From Diploscapter coronatus (lineage: Eukaryota; Nematoda; Chromadorea; Rhabditida; Rhabditidae), in the NCBI GenBank assembly GCA_964036155.1, contig OZ038423.1, positions 81,359,249-81,423,248 on the forward strand: a DNA stretch of 64,000 nt, given 5' to 3'. The position numbers and the translations under genes were made by a program. Positions 27,501 through 38,521 of this stretch are shown in pieces. The first letter of the stretch is position 1; every line of letters begins with the position of its first letter. The notes below the pieces were generated by a model that had not been told where the DNA came from, ran no database searches, and worked only from the letters and a program-made list of their open reading frames with translations.

Positions 27501-29035
27501 ACTTTATTCTCCTACTCAATATCTACAAAATAAAAAAAATTATTATTCAACTTGGTTCAGAAATAAGAAAGTTATGGGGGGTTAAAGTTGACACTATGCT
27601 AGAATCATCCTTATTTTACGCGTTCGGACGCATTTTTCGTGGTTTCGACCATCCTCATTTTTGAAAATTTTTACATATTCAGATGTAGAATTGAATTCTC
27701 TACAAAATAAGCCAATTTCCAGCTTGGGGTCGAAACTCTAATTTAGGTAAAAAATCGAAAAACTGCGGCGAAGTCGGATCACATTTTCGTGTCTTTTTTC
27801 TCATTTTTTAATTTTCCCACCAAACTATCGATTTTCGAAAATGGTCGAAGTTATATTATTTGTAGAGTTTTTCATGGGCTATCTAATGCTGAAAATCGCA
27901 TTCGATTTTGTCCACAAATAAGAAAGTTATGGGGGGTCAAAGTTTGACATCCTATATATGAATGCACTGGTTTTATGCATTTTTCGTAGTTTCGACCATC
28001 CTCATTTTTGAAAATTTTTGCATATTCAGGTGCAGAATTCAATTCTCTACAAAATAAGCCAATTTCCAGCTTGGGGTCGAAACTCTAATTTAGGTAAAAA
28101 ATCGAAAAACTGCGGCGAAGTCGGATCACATTTTCGTGTCTTTTTTCTCATTTTTTAATTTTCCCACCAAACTATCGATTTTCGAAAATGGTCGAAGTTA
28201 TATTATTTGTAGAGTTTTTCATGGGCTATCTAATGCTGAAAATCGCATTCGATTTTGTCCACAAATAAGAAAGTTATGGGGGGTCAAAGTTTGACATCCT
28301 ATATATGAATGCACTGGTTTTATGCATTTTTCGTAGTTTCGACCATCCTCATTTTTGAAAATTTTTGCATATTCAGGTGCAGAATTCAATTCTCTACAAA
28401 ATAAGCCAATTTCCAGCTTGGGGTCGAAACTCTAATTTGGGTAAAAAATCGAAAAACCGTCACTGGTCAGGGTCACTTTTTCGGAAATTAATTTTTTGGT
28501 GGAAAGTTGTTGATCGTACCAGGTGGTCGTAGTTACATTATTTGTAGAGTTTTTCATGGGCTATCCAATGCTGAAAACCCCGTTCGATTCGGCTCAGAAA
28601 TAAGAAAGTTATGAATTTTTTCCTGAGGTCGGATCTGTCAAAACTTCAAGCTACCGTAACCCTGTATACGATAACTTTTATGAAAAATAAACCATACTAT
28701 AATGATTAGCGCGAAAAACTGAACAATATATGTGAAAATCAGCCAAATCTGAGGACCCATGGAAACACCTCCTTTGCTAAGACTTTGGTTTTTGCTGACA
28801 TTCACTCTTAAATTATTAAACTATATGACCATTTCTTTCAACTTTTAAGTAAAATTTGTACCTGAAAGATCGTCTCCAATGTTCCGAAGAATGAATAGAG
28901 CGCGAAAACGGGCCTTCAGAGGGTACCTGGAAATTAGAATAATTACAGCAATCCTGCAAAACTCAAATAATACCTCGTATCGCAAAGCACCCTCCCGAAC
29001 TTATCAATGTCGTCCTTGGAAAACTTGGCCTCCAT
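24592..29035 (-). CDS. Deoxyhypusine hydroxylase (HEAT-repeat di-iron enzyme)
   Basis: Hydroxylates deoxyhypusine on eIF5A to complete hypusine formation. Nine exons: 28974-29035, 28862-28926, 25989-26120, 25636-25721, 25475-25577, 25163-25309, 24964-25079, 24778-24873, 24592-24681; 298 aa (human about 302). All four His-Glu iron-ligand pairs are present at residues 59-60, 92-93, 210-211 and 243-244, in [33 protein letters not shown] and [11 protein letters not shown]. The C-terminus has [17 protein letters not shown]. Intron 2 (26121-28861, 2741 bp) is about 15-50 times longer than most others because it holds a large foldback repeat. It is the second gene of a likely three-gene operon: the RPUSD2-like stop lies 171 bp upstream and an ATTTCAG acceptor ends 6 nt before the ATG. 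Confidence 0.95.
26441..28822. mobile_element. 2.4-kb foldback element inside DOHH intron 2
   Basis: Left arm about 26441-27115, loop about 27116-27428, right arm about 27429-28822. The outermost left block TTAAGAGTAAATGTCA is mirrored by TGACATTCACTCTTAA at the right end, and inner blocks (GGGTTACGGTAGCTTGAAG, CACCTGGTACGATCAACAAC, CTCTATATACCCGTACT) have reverse complements in matching order. The right arm is about 700 bp longer because a 347-bp unit is tandemly duplicated there. No long ORF, so non-autonomous. Family unknown; termini do not match the CAGG elements. Confidence 0.85.
27734..28427. repeat. Two tandem 347-bp units, apparently identical
   Basis: Unit 1 is 27734-28080 and unit 2 is 28081-28427. 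Both start at AACTCTAATTTAGGTAAAAA, and I saw no difference between them by eye. A third, partial start follows at 28428 but diverges after about 25 bp. The units lie only in the right arm of the foldback element. Their identity implies recent duplication or conversion. Confidence 0.85.
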
Positions 29036-29040
29036 GATTT

Positions 29041-29205
29041 TCTGAAATTTGAATCCTGTTAAAAATGTATTTCGATTCGAAAGATATCAGAACGGCTAAA
29101 AACCGCGCATCCTTTCGATTAAATGAAAGACAAAAATTTGAAAATTTTATTCCTAACAACGAAAAATAACAAACTAAAATTAAAACGAAAAAAATCGGAA
29201 AGATC
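29041..29205 (-). promoter_or_regulatory. Intercistronic region RPUSD2-DOHH
   Basis: 171-bp gap between the stop of the pseudouridine synthase and the ATG of DOHH. AATAAA lies at 29146-29151 (minus strand) and the ATTTCAG acceptor at 29042-29048, about 100 nt apart, the same layout as in the next gap down. Confidence 0.65.
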
Positions 29206-32200
29206 CTAACCGATCTTCAATTGGACATTTTGATTGTTTGAGTTCTGGAATTTTTCAAGTTCCGAATTCTGAGAGGAGCTTTCCGGAACCTGGTCCGCAT
29301 GATCTGTTTCTAGAATGGGTTGATTCGGGACACTTTCAGGAACTTGTCCTCCCGACTCCCTGGCCCAATCGGGCAATTCCGTTTGAAATGACCATTTGTC
29401 AGTTTCATATCGCAAACAGTGCAAAGGCATTCGGAAATCGGCCATTTGGGGCTGAAAATAAAATGCTGGGGCTACAAAATTTAAAAAAAAAAAACAAACA
29501 AACAAACAAACTCACAACTTTCTTCCGGACATTGCAATTGAGACAAATTTTATCCGTACTTAGGCGATCTTCCGGCCTGATATTTGGGTCATCGGGGGTA
29601 ATCTGAAAAATGTTTTAAAAAATTTTTAAATAAAAAAATACCTCGTCCAGTTTTGCCGCTATATCTTCCATCATCTGATCGTATTCCGGATTTTTGTATT
29701 CCATCCAGTTTTCTGATCTGTGGTTCACTCGAATGATTTCCGCTAGTTCTTCATAAGACTTGCCTGAAATTCAAAATTTAAAATTTTTGAACAATCGATA
29801 AAACATACCGTATTCCGCATTTTTCCCTTTCTGCTCGCCCCAGTTTCTCGAATTGTAAATCTTATCATCGATCAAAGGGTACCCTGGAAATGGTAAGAGT
29901 AGCTTTTGGATAAATGGTGCCACCGTTTTGGTAACATACCCAGGAATTGAGCGTGCACCCGAATTTGATGGGTCCTTCCTGTGTCGATGGTAACCTCTAC
30001 CACAGATTCTTTACCGTTGGTCCACATCCGTCTGAAACAGGAATTTTATGTAGCCAAATTAGATTTTCAAAAATTCTTAGGCTTACCTAAATTTGCTCCT
30101 GGCCGGTTTTCCGTCTGGCCTAACGCACTGAATGCCCATAGAAATGACCAAATTGCCGATAGGCTGATCGCAGAAAACTGCACCCCTAAAAATGTGCAAA
30201 TTGGAATAAGTAGCTCAGTTGGTAAAAGATCGGTTTCTTTCCCCCCGTTGTTGTTTCAAATTCAGTGAGCAATTTTTCTTTCTGGAGAACAAAGCCCTAG
30301 ATCAGATAAGGCCCCAAAGAAACTCCGCGGGATTTGACACATATCTCTTGATCTTTTTTCATCTGAAGAGAATCCCAATTTTATGTCGCTTTTTGCATGT
30401 CTCGATTTTTACGGGTATATACGAAATCCCCACTTGACTTACTCTGGAAATTCGCCCTCCACTCTGCACACGTACGTCTTTTTCCAGTGCCCATCCTTTA
30501 GCGTCGTTTTAAACTGAAACAAATTCATTTAAGCTTGAGAATTGAGGTCTGGCGATGCTATTTATCCCCTCCTTAGAGCTCTATCGGCTTAGAAAAATAA
30601 TTGGGATTTCAAAATTCAATTTAATCTGTTCCAGCTGTTTTTGGAGGGGCATTGTTCATCATAAGATGGGAGATTTCAAGAACTCGGATTTAAATTGGTA
30701 AACTGAGGGGGTGCGGATAGGAAAGATGCATCCTACTCGGTGTCTGAACTCTGTCCCTATCTTTCGTAATGGGGAGGGTTCGGGACGCAGAAAATTCCTT
30801 CTTTCCAATTTTAAGTAGGTAATTTTCAAAGAAATTACCTCTAAATCGGTCGCGTAGTTTTTCGCGAATAGCAAAATCCCAGAAGTGGTTCGGTCCAGCC
30901 GGTGTAGAACTGAACAAATTTTTTGAGGTAGGTCGAAAGAAACTTAGGATTCTCCTAGTTTTCATAAAAGGATCATATTTCCTGTTTATTTTTTAAAGAT
31001 GCTGAAACATTTTCTAATTATTTTTAGATTTTTCTCTATATCTTTTGAAAAGAAATTCAATTTTCGGGCAAGTCCCATAAAATTTCTGAAAGAGTAAAAA
31101 GATTTCACTAACCCACCCCTCAAAATCTTTATCAGTCATTTTTGGATTTCGAAATTTTTCAAGAAAATGTTTAAAATGCACCCCTCAAATCCTTGTCGGC
31201 CATTTTGTTCTGCCTTAATTGCCCCATAATGGTGTTAGTGTTGTATTGGCCACAGGCGTGGACGGGCATAGAGGGAGGTTTGTCAACGACGAGAAGGTTT
31301 TCATCCTCGTTGATGATTCGGATGGGTAGATCCAGCACCTGGAATTTCATATTCTTCTGAGTTGGATTTCATATATCACTCTTTTAAAAAAGATGTTATA
31401 TATCCTTATTTTAATTTTTCATATATCCCCTCCAATATTTTGCAAGATTCTGATCAAAATAACTTGAAAAAAGCGTTCGTTCCAGAAAAAATCTCATCAT
31501 TTTGATTCAATTTATATGAGATTTGGTAGGATTCCGGCAAAAATCGAATTTTTCTCATTTCCACCATCTCCTTTTTCAAAGATGCTATTCTCCGAAAGAT
31601 GGCAATATGACAAAATCTCGGATTACCTTCATAGTATCTTATACTTAGGCTATAGAGCAAAGGGTAGAGATTTCCGAAAAATCTAAATTTTTATCTCTCA
31701 AAATTTCCTATTGAAATTCGAGTTAGTCTGAAAAATTTCTATGTTAACCCAAAATCTTAGGTTAGCTGATAGATTTTTTAAGAGAACTTACAAATTTCTA
31801 ACTTATTCTCTAAGTTTTCTATGTTAGTTCAAAGATTTCCCATAGCGCTTCGAAAATTTCTAGGTTAGTCTGAAAAATTCTTCTAGTCCATTTTGAGTGA
31901 TGACTTCTGTTTATGTATTGCTCATTAGATTACCTCATTACAAACGCTCTATTCTTCCAAGTATTCTAATTTTAGGAAATTACGTCAGCTGGTTCAAGCT
32001 CCCTATTCTTAACCGTAGGACAATTGCTTTTGACCTACCGGGTGTTCATGTCTATGCATCCAGTGTTCTACCCGATCGTTGTGCTTGAACACATAGTTGA
32101 TATCGGTCATTTGCTCGCCGTTTACGAACATCCGACCCATTTTGCAGGCGATTTTCTGAAAAATGTCTGAAAATCGATCATTTTTTGAGGGCATCAATTT

Positions 32201-34754
32201 CAAATACCAGGCCTTATTGACGAAGATCAGCTTCTTCTAATGCCATTTTAAAATTTCTTCTCATTTTCTTCTATGCGATTGAAAGTTTGCGAATTTTAGG
32301 TAAGTTGAGAAACTTGAAATGGGCGGTTGAGAGCAAAAAATTCAATCATCTTTTCCCCTGGTCGGTTGAGCAGCGGCTCCTCTATTTTCCTTTTAAGGGA
32401 GCACACCCGTCTCATTGTTAAGTTGGGGAGAAAAATGACTGCATTAGCTAAGGACGTCTTTAAGTTAGGCGGTTCATATCTTCAATTTCAGGATTTACGA
32501 AGAAAGCCTCCGTCCCTAACCCATATTTTAAATTATGTCATGGGTAGAGTCCGAAAATCTATTTCTTTCAAAATCGAAAATATGACTTTCTTTAAAAAAG
32601 AATAGGAACTTCGAAACGTTTTAAATGTGCATCAAATATTCTACTATGTTCTTTCCGGCCCAAACCTCGTCGTATGATCAGAGATTTTTGAGATTTCAAA
32701 AGTATCACGCAATTTCCATTATGATTTATTTAAAAGTTCAGTAGTTCACTCTCTGCGTCTATGTCTTCCTATGATTAAGGAGTTAGAGTCTAAAATGCTC
32801 CGAGAAAGTTAGGTTGTCCTTTATCATAGTCCATTTTGGAAGTTGTTCGGAATATAGAGCCCCCAAGGGGTAATTTATTCCTCATACGGAAAGATATCCT
32901 CGAATTTGAACTAAAAGGGGAGAAAATACCCATTTTCCAACATATCTACTGATAAATAGACCATATTTTCTTCTTTTCCTAAATCTATTGAAATAACTTT
33001 GTTTCCCATGCTGAAAGATAGAGCAAGAAAACCAGCTGGTATATTTTATAAGTTTTGTATTTTATATCATGTAGCGTTTAATTTTATGAGTTATCATATT
33101 CTTGCAAAATTTAAGCTCTTTTAAAATTCCCTAAATTCAATGATTTTCGACCAAAATATAACACCAGCAATGGGCTTAAATTGAATTTTAGGCAAGTTTA
33201 TGACGTAATATTGTGCAAAAAGATCGAGTACATGATTTTTTGCAAGCTAAATAAAGAGGAAGTTTTTAGTCGAAGATTTTCGCGGAACGGCACTTTTTCT
33301 AAACAAGTCACTAGTTCAGTAGCCTTACTCTTCTTTCCTTTTTTCTCTCCCTTTCTCTTTAGAACATTGCCTAATTAGGGCTGTTGCATAAGGATTATCT
33401 AGAGGGTCAGATTAATCGCTAATTACACATTTAAAAGATGCCCGAAATAAAAACGCCTGGAATAATTTATCATCCTAGATTTTTATTCGTTCCTAGACAC
33501 CCTTGTAGTTGCATATCCACGCTCCTCGTGCTTAGCCTAAAGCATTTTAATTTCCGACTTCGAAAAGTAGAATTTATTTTTGCAAGTTTCAAAATACCTC
33601 GAAACCTTCGAGCTTCCAAAATGTAGTTTCGAATTTTTTAGAAATTCCTTAAAATTCAAAACATAGGGGATTTCGTATATCTCCGGTGTCTAGTATCATA
33701 TTCCAATTTTAACTTTTAAAATCCCTTAAAATTCGAGAAAAAGGATTTCACATGTCCCCGATTTTTATCATCATTCAAAACCCTCTAGCTTTTATCTTTT
33801 ACCCTGAGGCTCAATCCCACTTAAAATCCACTTTTAAGGAAAATACACCCAGGTTCGCCTTCTCTAAGAGAAATAAGGTCCCTGTCAGTTTTCATCCATC
33901 TCAATTTTCTATCATCGGGGCTCTATTTTATGCCTCCGCTTTTTTCGCAAATTGTAAAAAATATTAGATTATCCGCTCCGGCTTGCAAAGGTTCGCGCGC
34001 CTATACTCTTAAAATATTATCGATTGTTTTTAATCAATGTTTGAAAATTTAGATTTTTTATTCCCCCATTTATAATTTTCTAGTCTTAGAGTTTCAAAAT
34101 TTTTGCAAATTATTTCTGATTAAAACAAGAATTTTAATTTAAAAAACAAAACTGACTGTATAATTCGGATTAACAGATAGGAATTCCTGGCTGAAACATT
34201 CGACCATATTCCTTCCGACCCAGCGCCCTTTAGCCCGGGTTTTGAAGGGGCACCAGTAGGGCGACAGGTACTTGATACCTGAAGAATATTATTACATTTT
34301 AAAAATATTTTCGGAAAATTCAAATATTTCTTAGAGAAATCAAATTTTTGAAAAAATACCATTTATAACTTTGTGAGGCACGTCCATGACGAATGGATCA
34401 TTGTCGTCTTTCCCGGATTTCTCCTTCTTTTCCGGAACCACCGGGTTTTCGGGACCCTAAAATAACAAAATAAAATTTTAAAAGTCATTTTCTATAATTT
34501 CTTCTCAACATTTGAGAATTTCTATTTCTTAAAATTCTCCTTTTCTAATTTTACGGTAGCCTTTCATATCTTCTATCATTTAATAAAAAGTCAGATTTTT
34601 ATTTTTATAGAACGTTTTAATCAACCTTTTCGTGCTGTCGTTTCCTTGGATTTGTCGCGTCCTTGTTTGGGGAATTTTGCACGTGTTCTGGATCCTTGAC
34701 TTTGACGTCGCCTTTGTCTTCTGAATCCTTGGAGGTCGTGGCGTCGTCGTTCAT
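29206..34754 (-). CDS. RPUSD2-like RluA-family pseudouridine synthase
   Basis: RNA pseudouridine synthase of the RluA class, closest in memory to metazoan RPUSD2. Thirteen exons: 34626-34754, 34360-34456, 34157-34278, 32039-32155, 31182-31338, 30839-30909, 30443-30513, 30087-30185, 29940-30031, 29809-29883, 29642-29763, 29516-29602, 29206-29451; 494 aa. Residues 1-75 are acidic/Lys-rich and disordered. Next come WCPFKTRAKGRWVGRNM, a short S4-like stretch (IACKMGRMFVNGEQ ... HRHEHP), VVDKPPSMPVHACGQY, the catalytic HRLDRTTSG with Asp213, and GRTHQIRVH at 306-314. The tail has CLNC and MPLHCLRYET, as in RPUSD2, then a Gln/Ser/Asn-rich end. Intron 3 is about 2 kb. A CCAG acceptor and a 4-codon uORF overlap the start. 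First gene of the likely operon; diverges from the GPCR by 209 bp. Confidence 0.92.
30207..30266 (+). pseudogene. tRNA-like fragment in intron
   Basis: TAGCTCAGTTGGTAAAAGAT matches a D-arm/A box; GTTTCAAATTC, about 45 nt later, is a weak B box. Acceptor pairing is absent. It sits between exons 7 and 8 of the pseudouridine synthase, on the opposite strand. Confidence 0.3.
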
Positions 34755-34963
34755 TCAAAGCGCATTCTGGAAAAAGTCACGAACTTCTCGAAACAAAAAG
34801 ATAGGCGAATTTCAAAAGCGCAAATAAAAACGGACGCGACGGTGAAATGAATGGATGGCGTAAACGCAGAACGAGTGCATGGAAGAGAGAGAGAAAGAAG
34901 GGGCTGGAAAAAAATCGTATCTTTATCATTTTTATTTCTGAACTCTTTTAGATAGACCCAAAA
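34755..34963. promoter_or_regulatory. Divergent promoter region, operon / GPCR
   Basis: Only 209 bp separate the two start codons. Each side shows an AG acceptor just before its ATG (minus: 34767-34768; plus: TTTTAG ending 34951), and a short GA tract lies at about 34887-34896. No TATA-like or Inr site can be named with confidence. Confidence 0.5.
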
Positions 34964-36909
34964 ATGGGAGACCTATCCCAGGAGTGGCCTGTGTATTGCA
35001 ATGTCTGTCAGGACGTCACCGTACCATCTTATATGGTAAGAAAGATGCCGTTTTTGGTAAATGATGTCATTTTAGACCTATAATCTGTACGTTTCGGGGT
35101 TTGTCATGGCTATCGTGGCTGCCATTGGGCTGATATCCAATATTTTGGTCATCGTGGTATATCTAAGTCCGGAGCAAAGGGTATTTAACCAAACTATTGA
35201 TTTTTAGATTTAGATTTATCGACTTTAGGTTCACTCAACTTCGATATTTCTGGCGGCTTTAGGGTGTTCTGACTTTTGTCTGGTGTTTTGTGCGATATTT
35301 CTCTATGTTTTTGAGGCCTGGCGACATCATGACCACCCGTGTAAGGATATATGAAGTCTAAATCTAAAAAATCGGATTTATAAACAAAAAAGTATGAAGA
35401 TCGACTTTAGTCTCAATTTAGATCTTGAAAATTTACAGTTAGGCATCACAGCTTAATATTTTCCAATTAAAAACAGCTTTTCTTTATATAAAATTTTAGG
35501 ATATGTGAAATATAAACATAGTAAATCCAGGATATATAAAATCTCTCTAATCCCTAATTCCAGTAATCTGGTGGGTGTACGTCAACTGTGCGCCTTTAAT
35601 GTTCCCCTTGTCGACGATCTTCCAAGCCAGTTCGGTGTATTTCTGCGTTGCCGCCGCTATGGACTGTTTCATTATAGTCGTCCTGCCTCAGTCCATACAT
35701 CATGCTTTGTGCACACCAAAGTAAAGTTTGAAAAATCAATAAACTGAAAAGATCGATAATTAGAAGAGAATAATATTTAGGAAATCGATATATCTTTTTC
35801 ATATTTAATGATTTTTATTTTAAGATTAATCAATACTTTCAAAAATAATTATGTATCATTTAGGAGAGCCAAGTATGCTTGTATGGCAATCATGGCCTTT
35901 TGCGTGGTATATAATCTGCCACACTTTCTGGAAATTCAAAAAGTAAAAATGGAAATAAAAGCTGATTTTGACTAATTTTCTATTAAGGTAAAATGCATCG
36001 ACAAATATGGAGAGTTGAACGGCCAGATTTGCCCAACTGATATCAGGACAAATGAGGTTATCTTTCAGATGTTATAGATTAAATTTAGTATACCCGAAAT
36101 TAATATACCCGGAACTAAATATATATATTTAATAATAGTTCTTATTTAGGCCTACTTTACTGTCTATTACACCTATATGTACACGACATTTTTGGCTATC
36201 GGACCCTTAGCTCTTCTCATATTTTTAAATGCCTGCATAGTGATCACGATTTTAACGAAAGGAAGTCCTGGAGGTGGTTTTTTGCAAAATTGAAATAACT
36301 TTGAAAGTCAAAAATTTAGATGATTTTGATACAACTTCGCTGATTTTGGTGGTATTTTTGTTCATCTTCTGCAATTTCATGGCTCTACTTGTCAACTTTG
36401 TAGAGGTCTTCTTTAACGATCCGGTATTATTATCTTATTTGATAGATAAATAACAAAACTTATCGTATTTTAATTTGAAGTTATGCTAAATAATTCGAAG
36501 ATTTCTTTTAATTTACAAAACGTTTTTAATCAATATTTTAGACAATGATGGTCTATTTGATCGATTTATCGAATTTGTTGGTCGTAGTAAATGGAACACT
36601 GAATTTCTATTGCTATTTCATATTTGGTGCAGGCTTTAGGGCTACTCTAAGAAAGCGACTGAAAGTTTTCTTTAACGTAAGAATCGTTTGAACTTTCCCT
36701 AAAAATTTCTACTTACCTGACAACTTTTTCCTACTTACCTAACAATTTTTTATCTACGTTATTTTTCGAAACTAAATCGTGAAAAACCTAAATTTTAAGA
36801 TGATTTATTCCAGATGCTATTCCCCAGCAAAAATCTAACGGAAAAGCCGCCGAAGTGTGTTTGGTCCTCGACAGAGCTTGGCACAGACTCTCTTATTCCG
36901 GTCGATTAA
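34964..36909 (+). CDS. Peptide-type G protein-coupled receptor
   Basis: Seven-TM receptor of the rhodopsin-like class, resembling nematode FMRFamide/myosuppressin-like peptide receptors. Ten exons: 34964-35035, 35076-35180, 35229-35340, 35564-35720, 35864-35942, 35988-36056, 36150-36273, 36320-36423, 36542-36676, 36814-36909; 350 aa, all phases closed. The N-terminus has two Cys (YCNVCQD). TM1 contains GLISNILVIVVY with the conserved Asn; TM2 contains FLAALGCSDF with the usual Asp. YNLPHFLEI at TM4 is typical of FMRFamide-receptor relatives. TM7 reads LLVVVNGTLNFYCYFIFG in place of NPxxY, followed by a basic helix FRATLRKRLKVFF. No clear DRY: TM3 ends MDCFIIVVLPQ. AATAAA occurs twice at 37016-37025. 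Ligand unknown; class call firm, subfamily moderate. Confidence 0.85.
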
Positions 36910-38521
36910 AGATTTCCAAAATACCCCAATCTTAAATTTTGATTTTTTTCGGGTAAATTAAAAATTATTGCTATAGATTTTCGTATGTTGTATCGATATA
37001 AAGGCGCTGTAAATTAATAAATAAATTTTGTATGTGTGTTAGAAAATATTTATATTCAATCCATATATTAAAAGCTGCTCTTCACCAAGTAAATTTGAAA
37101 TTCGTAAGCCTGATGAAAATCCTCATTTTGATTTTTTATCTCAAGAAAATGATTGTTAGTTCCGAAATTCTAATCACATGTTGAAGCATAGGTCTTAAAA
37201 ACGGACGCCATAAATCATTTCGAATCTCAGACAAAAACTGTCTCCGATGATATGTTGTGAATGATGGATAAACCCGGGTTCGAGCCTAAACATTTGGCGC
37301 AAGATGTAATTTTTCATTTATTAATCACCACTTGGTGAAGGTCCTTGATTTTTTCCATCTTTTAACAGCCGCGTATTTAAAGAAAGCCTACTAGGACCCT
37401 AAACTTATTTGATCTCAGATATACTGCGTCGTATATAAAATGGGTTTTCTGACCTATGCTTTACCACATGATTAACTTCTCAAACTTCTAAGGACACCTA
37501 ATTTTTGAAAGGTGTCACGATATATATCGAATTTCACTTTTTCACGATTTTTTCCAGGAAATAGGTGATCTTCATGCTTAAGATTCTTCTTAGGAGAAAG
37601 AATAATGTTCAGATTATTCCATCTAGGAATAATTTCCAAATTTATCCCATCCCGAAAAAAGAGTTAATTTATCCCAGACGGGATTCCAGCGAATATTCCA
37701 AATCTCGGGGATTACCCATCCTTTTCTCACACTCGTTTTGCGTTCAGTCGCCGCAGGGGTTATTCATAATTCAGCTGTTTAGACGCTCAATATGATTTCA
37801 TTACTCTCGAAAGAGCGAATGAAAGAGAAAGAAAATAGCCGGGTCCATCACTTCTAATTTGGGTTTTTTCAGACTACTTTTTTTCGATGTATATTTTTCT
37901 ACACTATTTTCATTTTTCTCTACCTTTTTCCTATACTATTTCTTTCAATTTTTTCCTTTTCTCCTCATTGTTTTTGCACGGCTTCACTCTCTATTTTCTG
38001 TTGCGACTCTTTAGCTTTTCCTCGTCTTTTTCAAAAGAAGACACAATATCTTTACATCTTACACTCTATCCTCTCATTCTCTCATTCTTTAAGCCTGATT
38101 GGCATTTTCATTGATTTTCTATCATTTTAACTCTTCCTCTGCGTCTCTGTGGCCTCATCATTTCACACGCTCTCTCTCGCTCATTACCCTTTATTTCAGT
38201 TGCTCCATGGCTCGAGCCAACTACATCACGCCGCCGTCGATCGTTGCTCCCAATCTTCGCTCTCCGCACCAAACTCGAAGGCTGCTGCACACGTAGCTCA
38301 GTGGATAGTACGCCGGACTGTACGCTTGTCGTTTCACCACGAGTACGACGCTCGCGACTCGCCGGACATTTTGCCAAAATTCATTCCGCTACTCTCGCAC
38401 GTATTTCAGGGCACATTCATGCACTGAATAATTGAATTACGTCGGTGGTATTCGAAATCCTAGCGAAGAATAGGACTATTTTAATATTCGACTACGGGAT
38501 TCGTCCAGAGAACGGCGTAAA
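36910..38521. other. Spacer between GPCR and neprilysin
   Basis: Holds the GPCR poly(A) signals (37016-37025), an isolated B-box-like GGGTTCGAGCC near 37274, a T/C-rich tract (about 37860-38150) and a CG-richer stretch (38200-38400) with a tRNA-like A box. No coding exon seen. The last few hundred bases should contain the neprilysin promoter. Confidence 0.45.
38289..38350 (+). pseudogene. tRNA-like fragment (A box only)
   Basis: ACGTAGCTCAGTGGATAGTA matches a D-arm, but no proper T-arm or acceptor stem follows. It lies 170-230 bp upstream of the neprilysin start. Decayed tRNA or chance. Confidence 0.25.

Noticed and set aside
32203..32232. Possible extra exon of the RPUSD2-like gene containing KKLIFVNKAW
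   Set aside because: Frame does not close with either neighbour, and the DNA is a copy of the dispersed GCTGATCTTCGTC motif; skipping it gives gap-free agreement with the family.
37254..37300. B-box-like GGGTTCGAGCC suggesting a tRNA
   Set aside because: No D-arm at the right distance and no acceptor stem on either strand.
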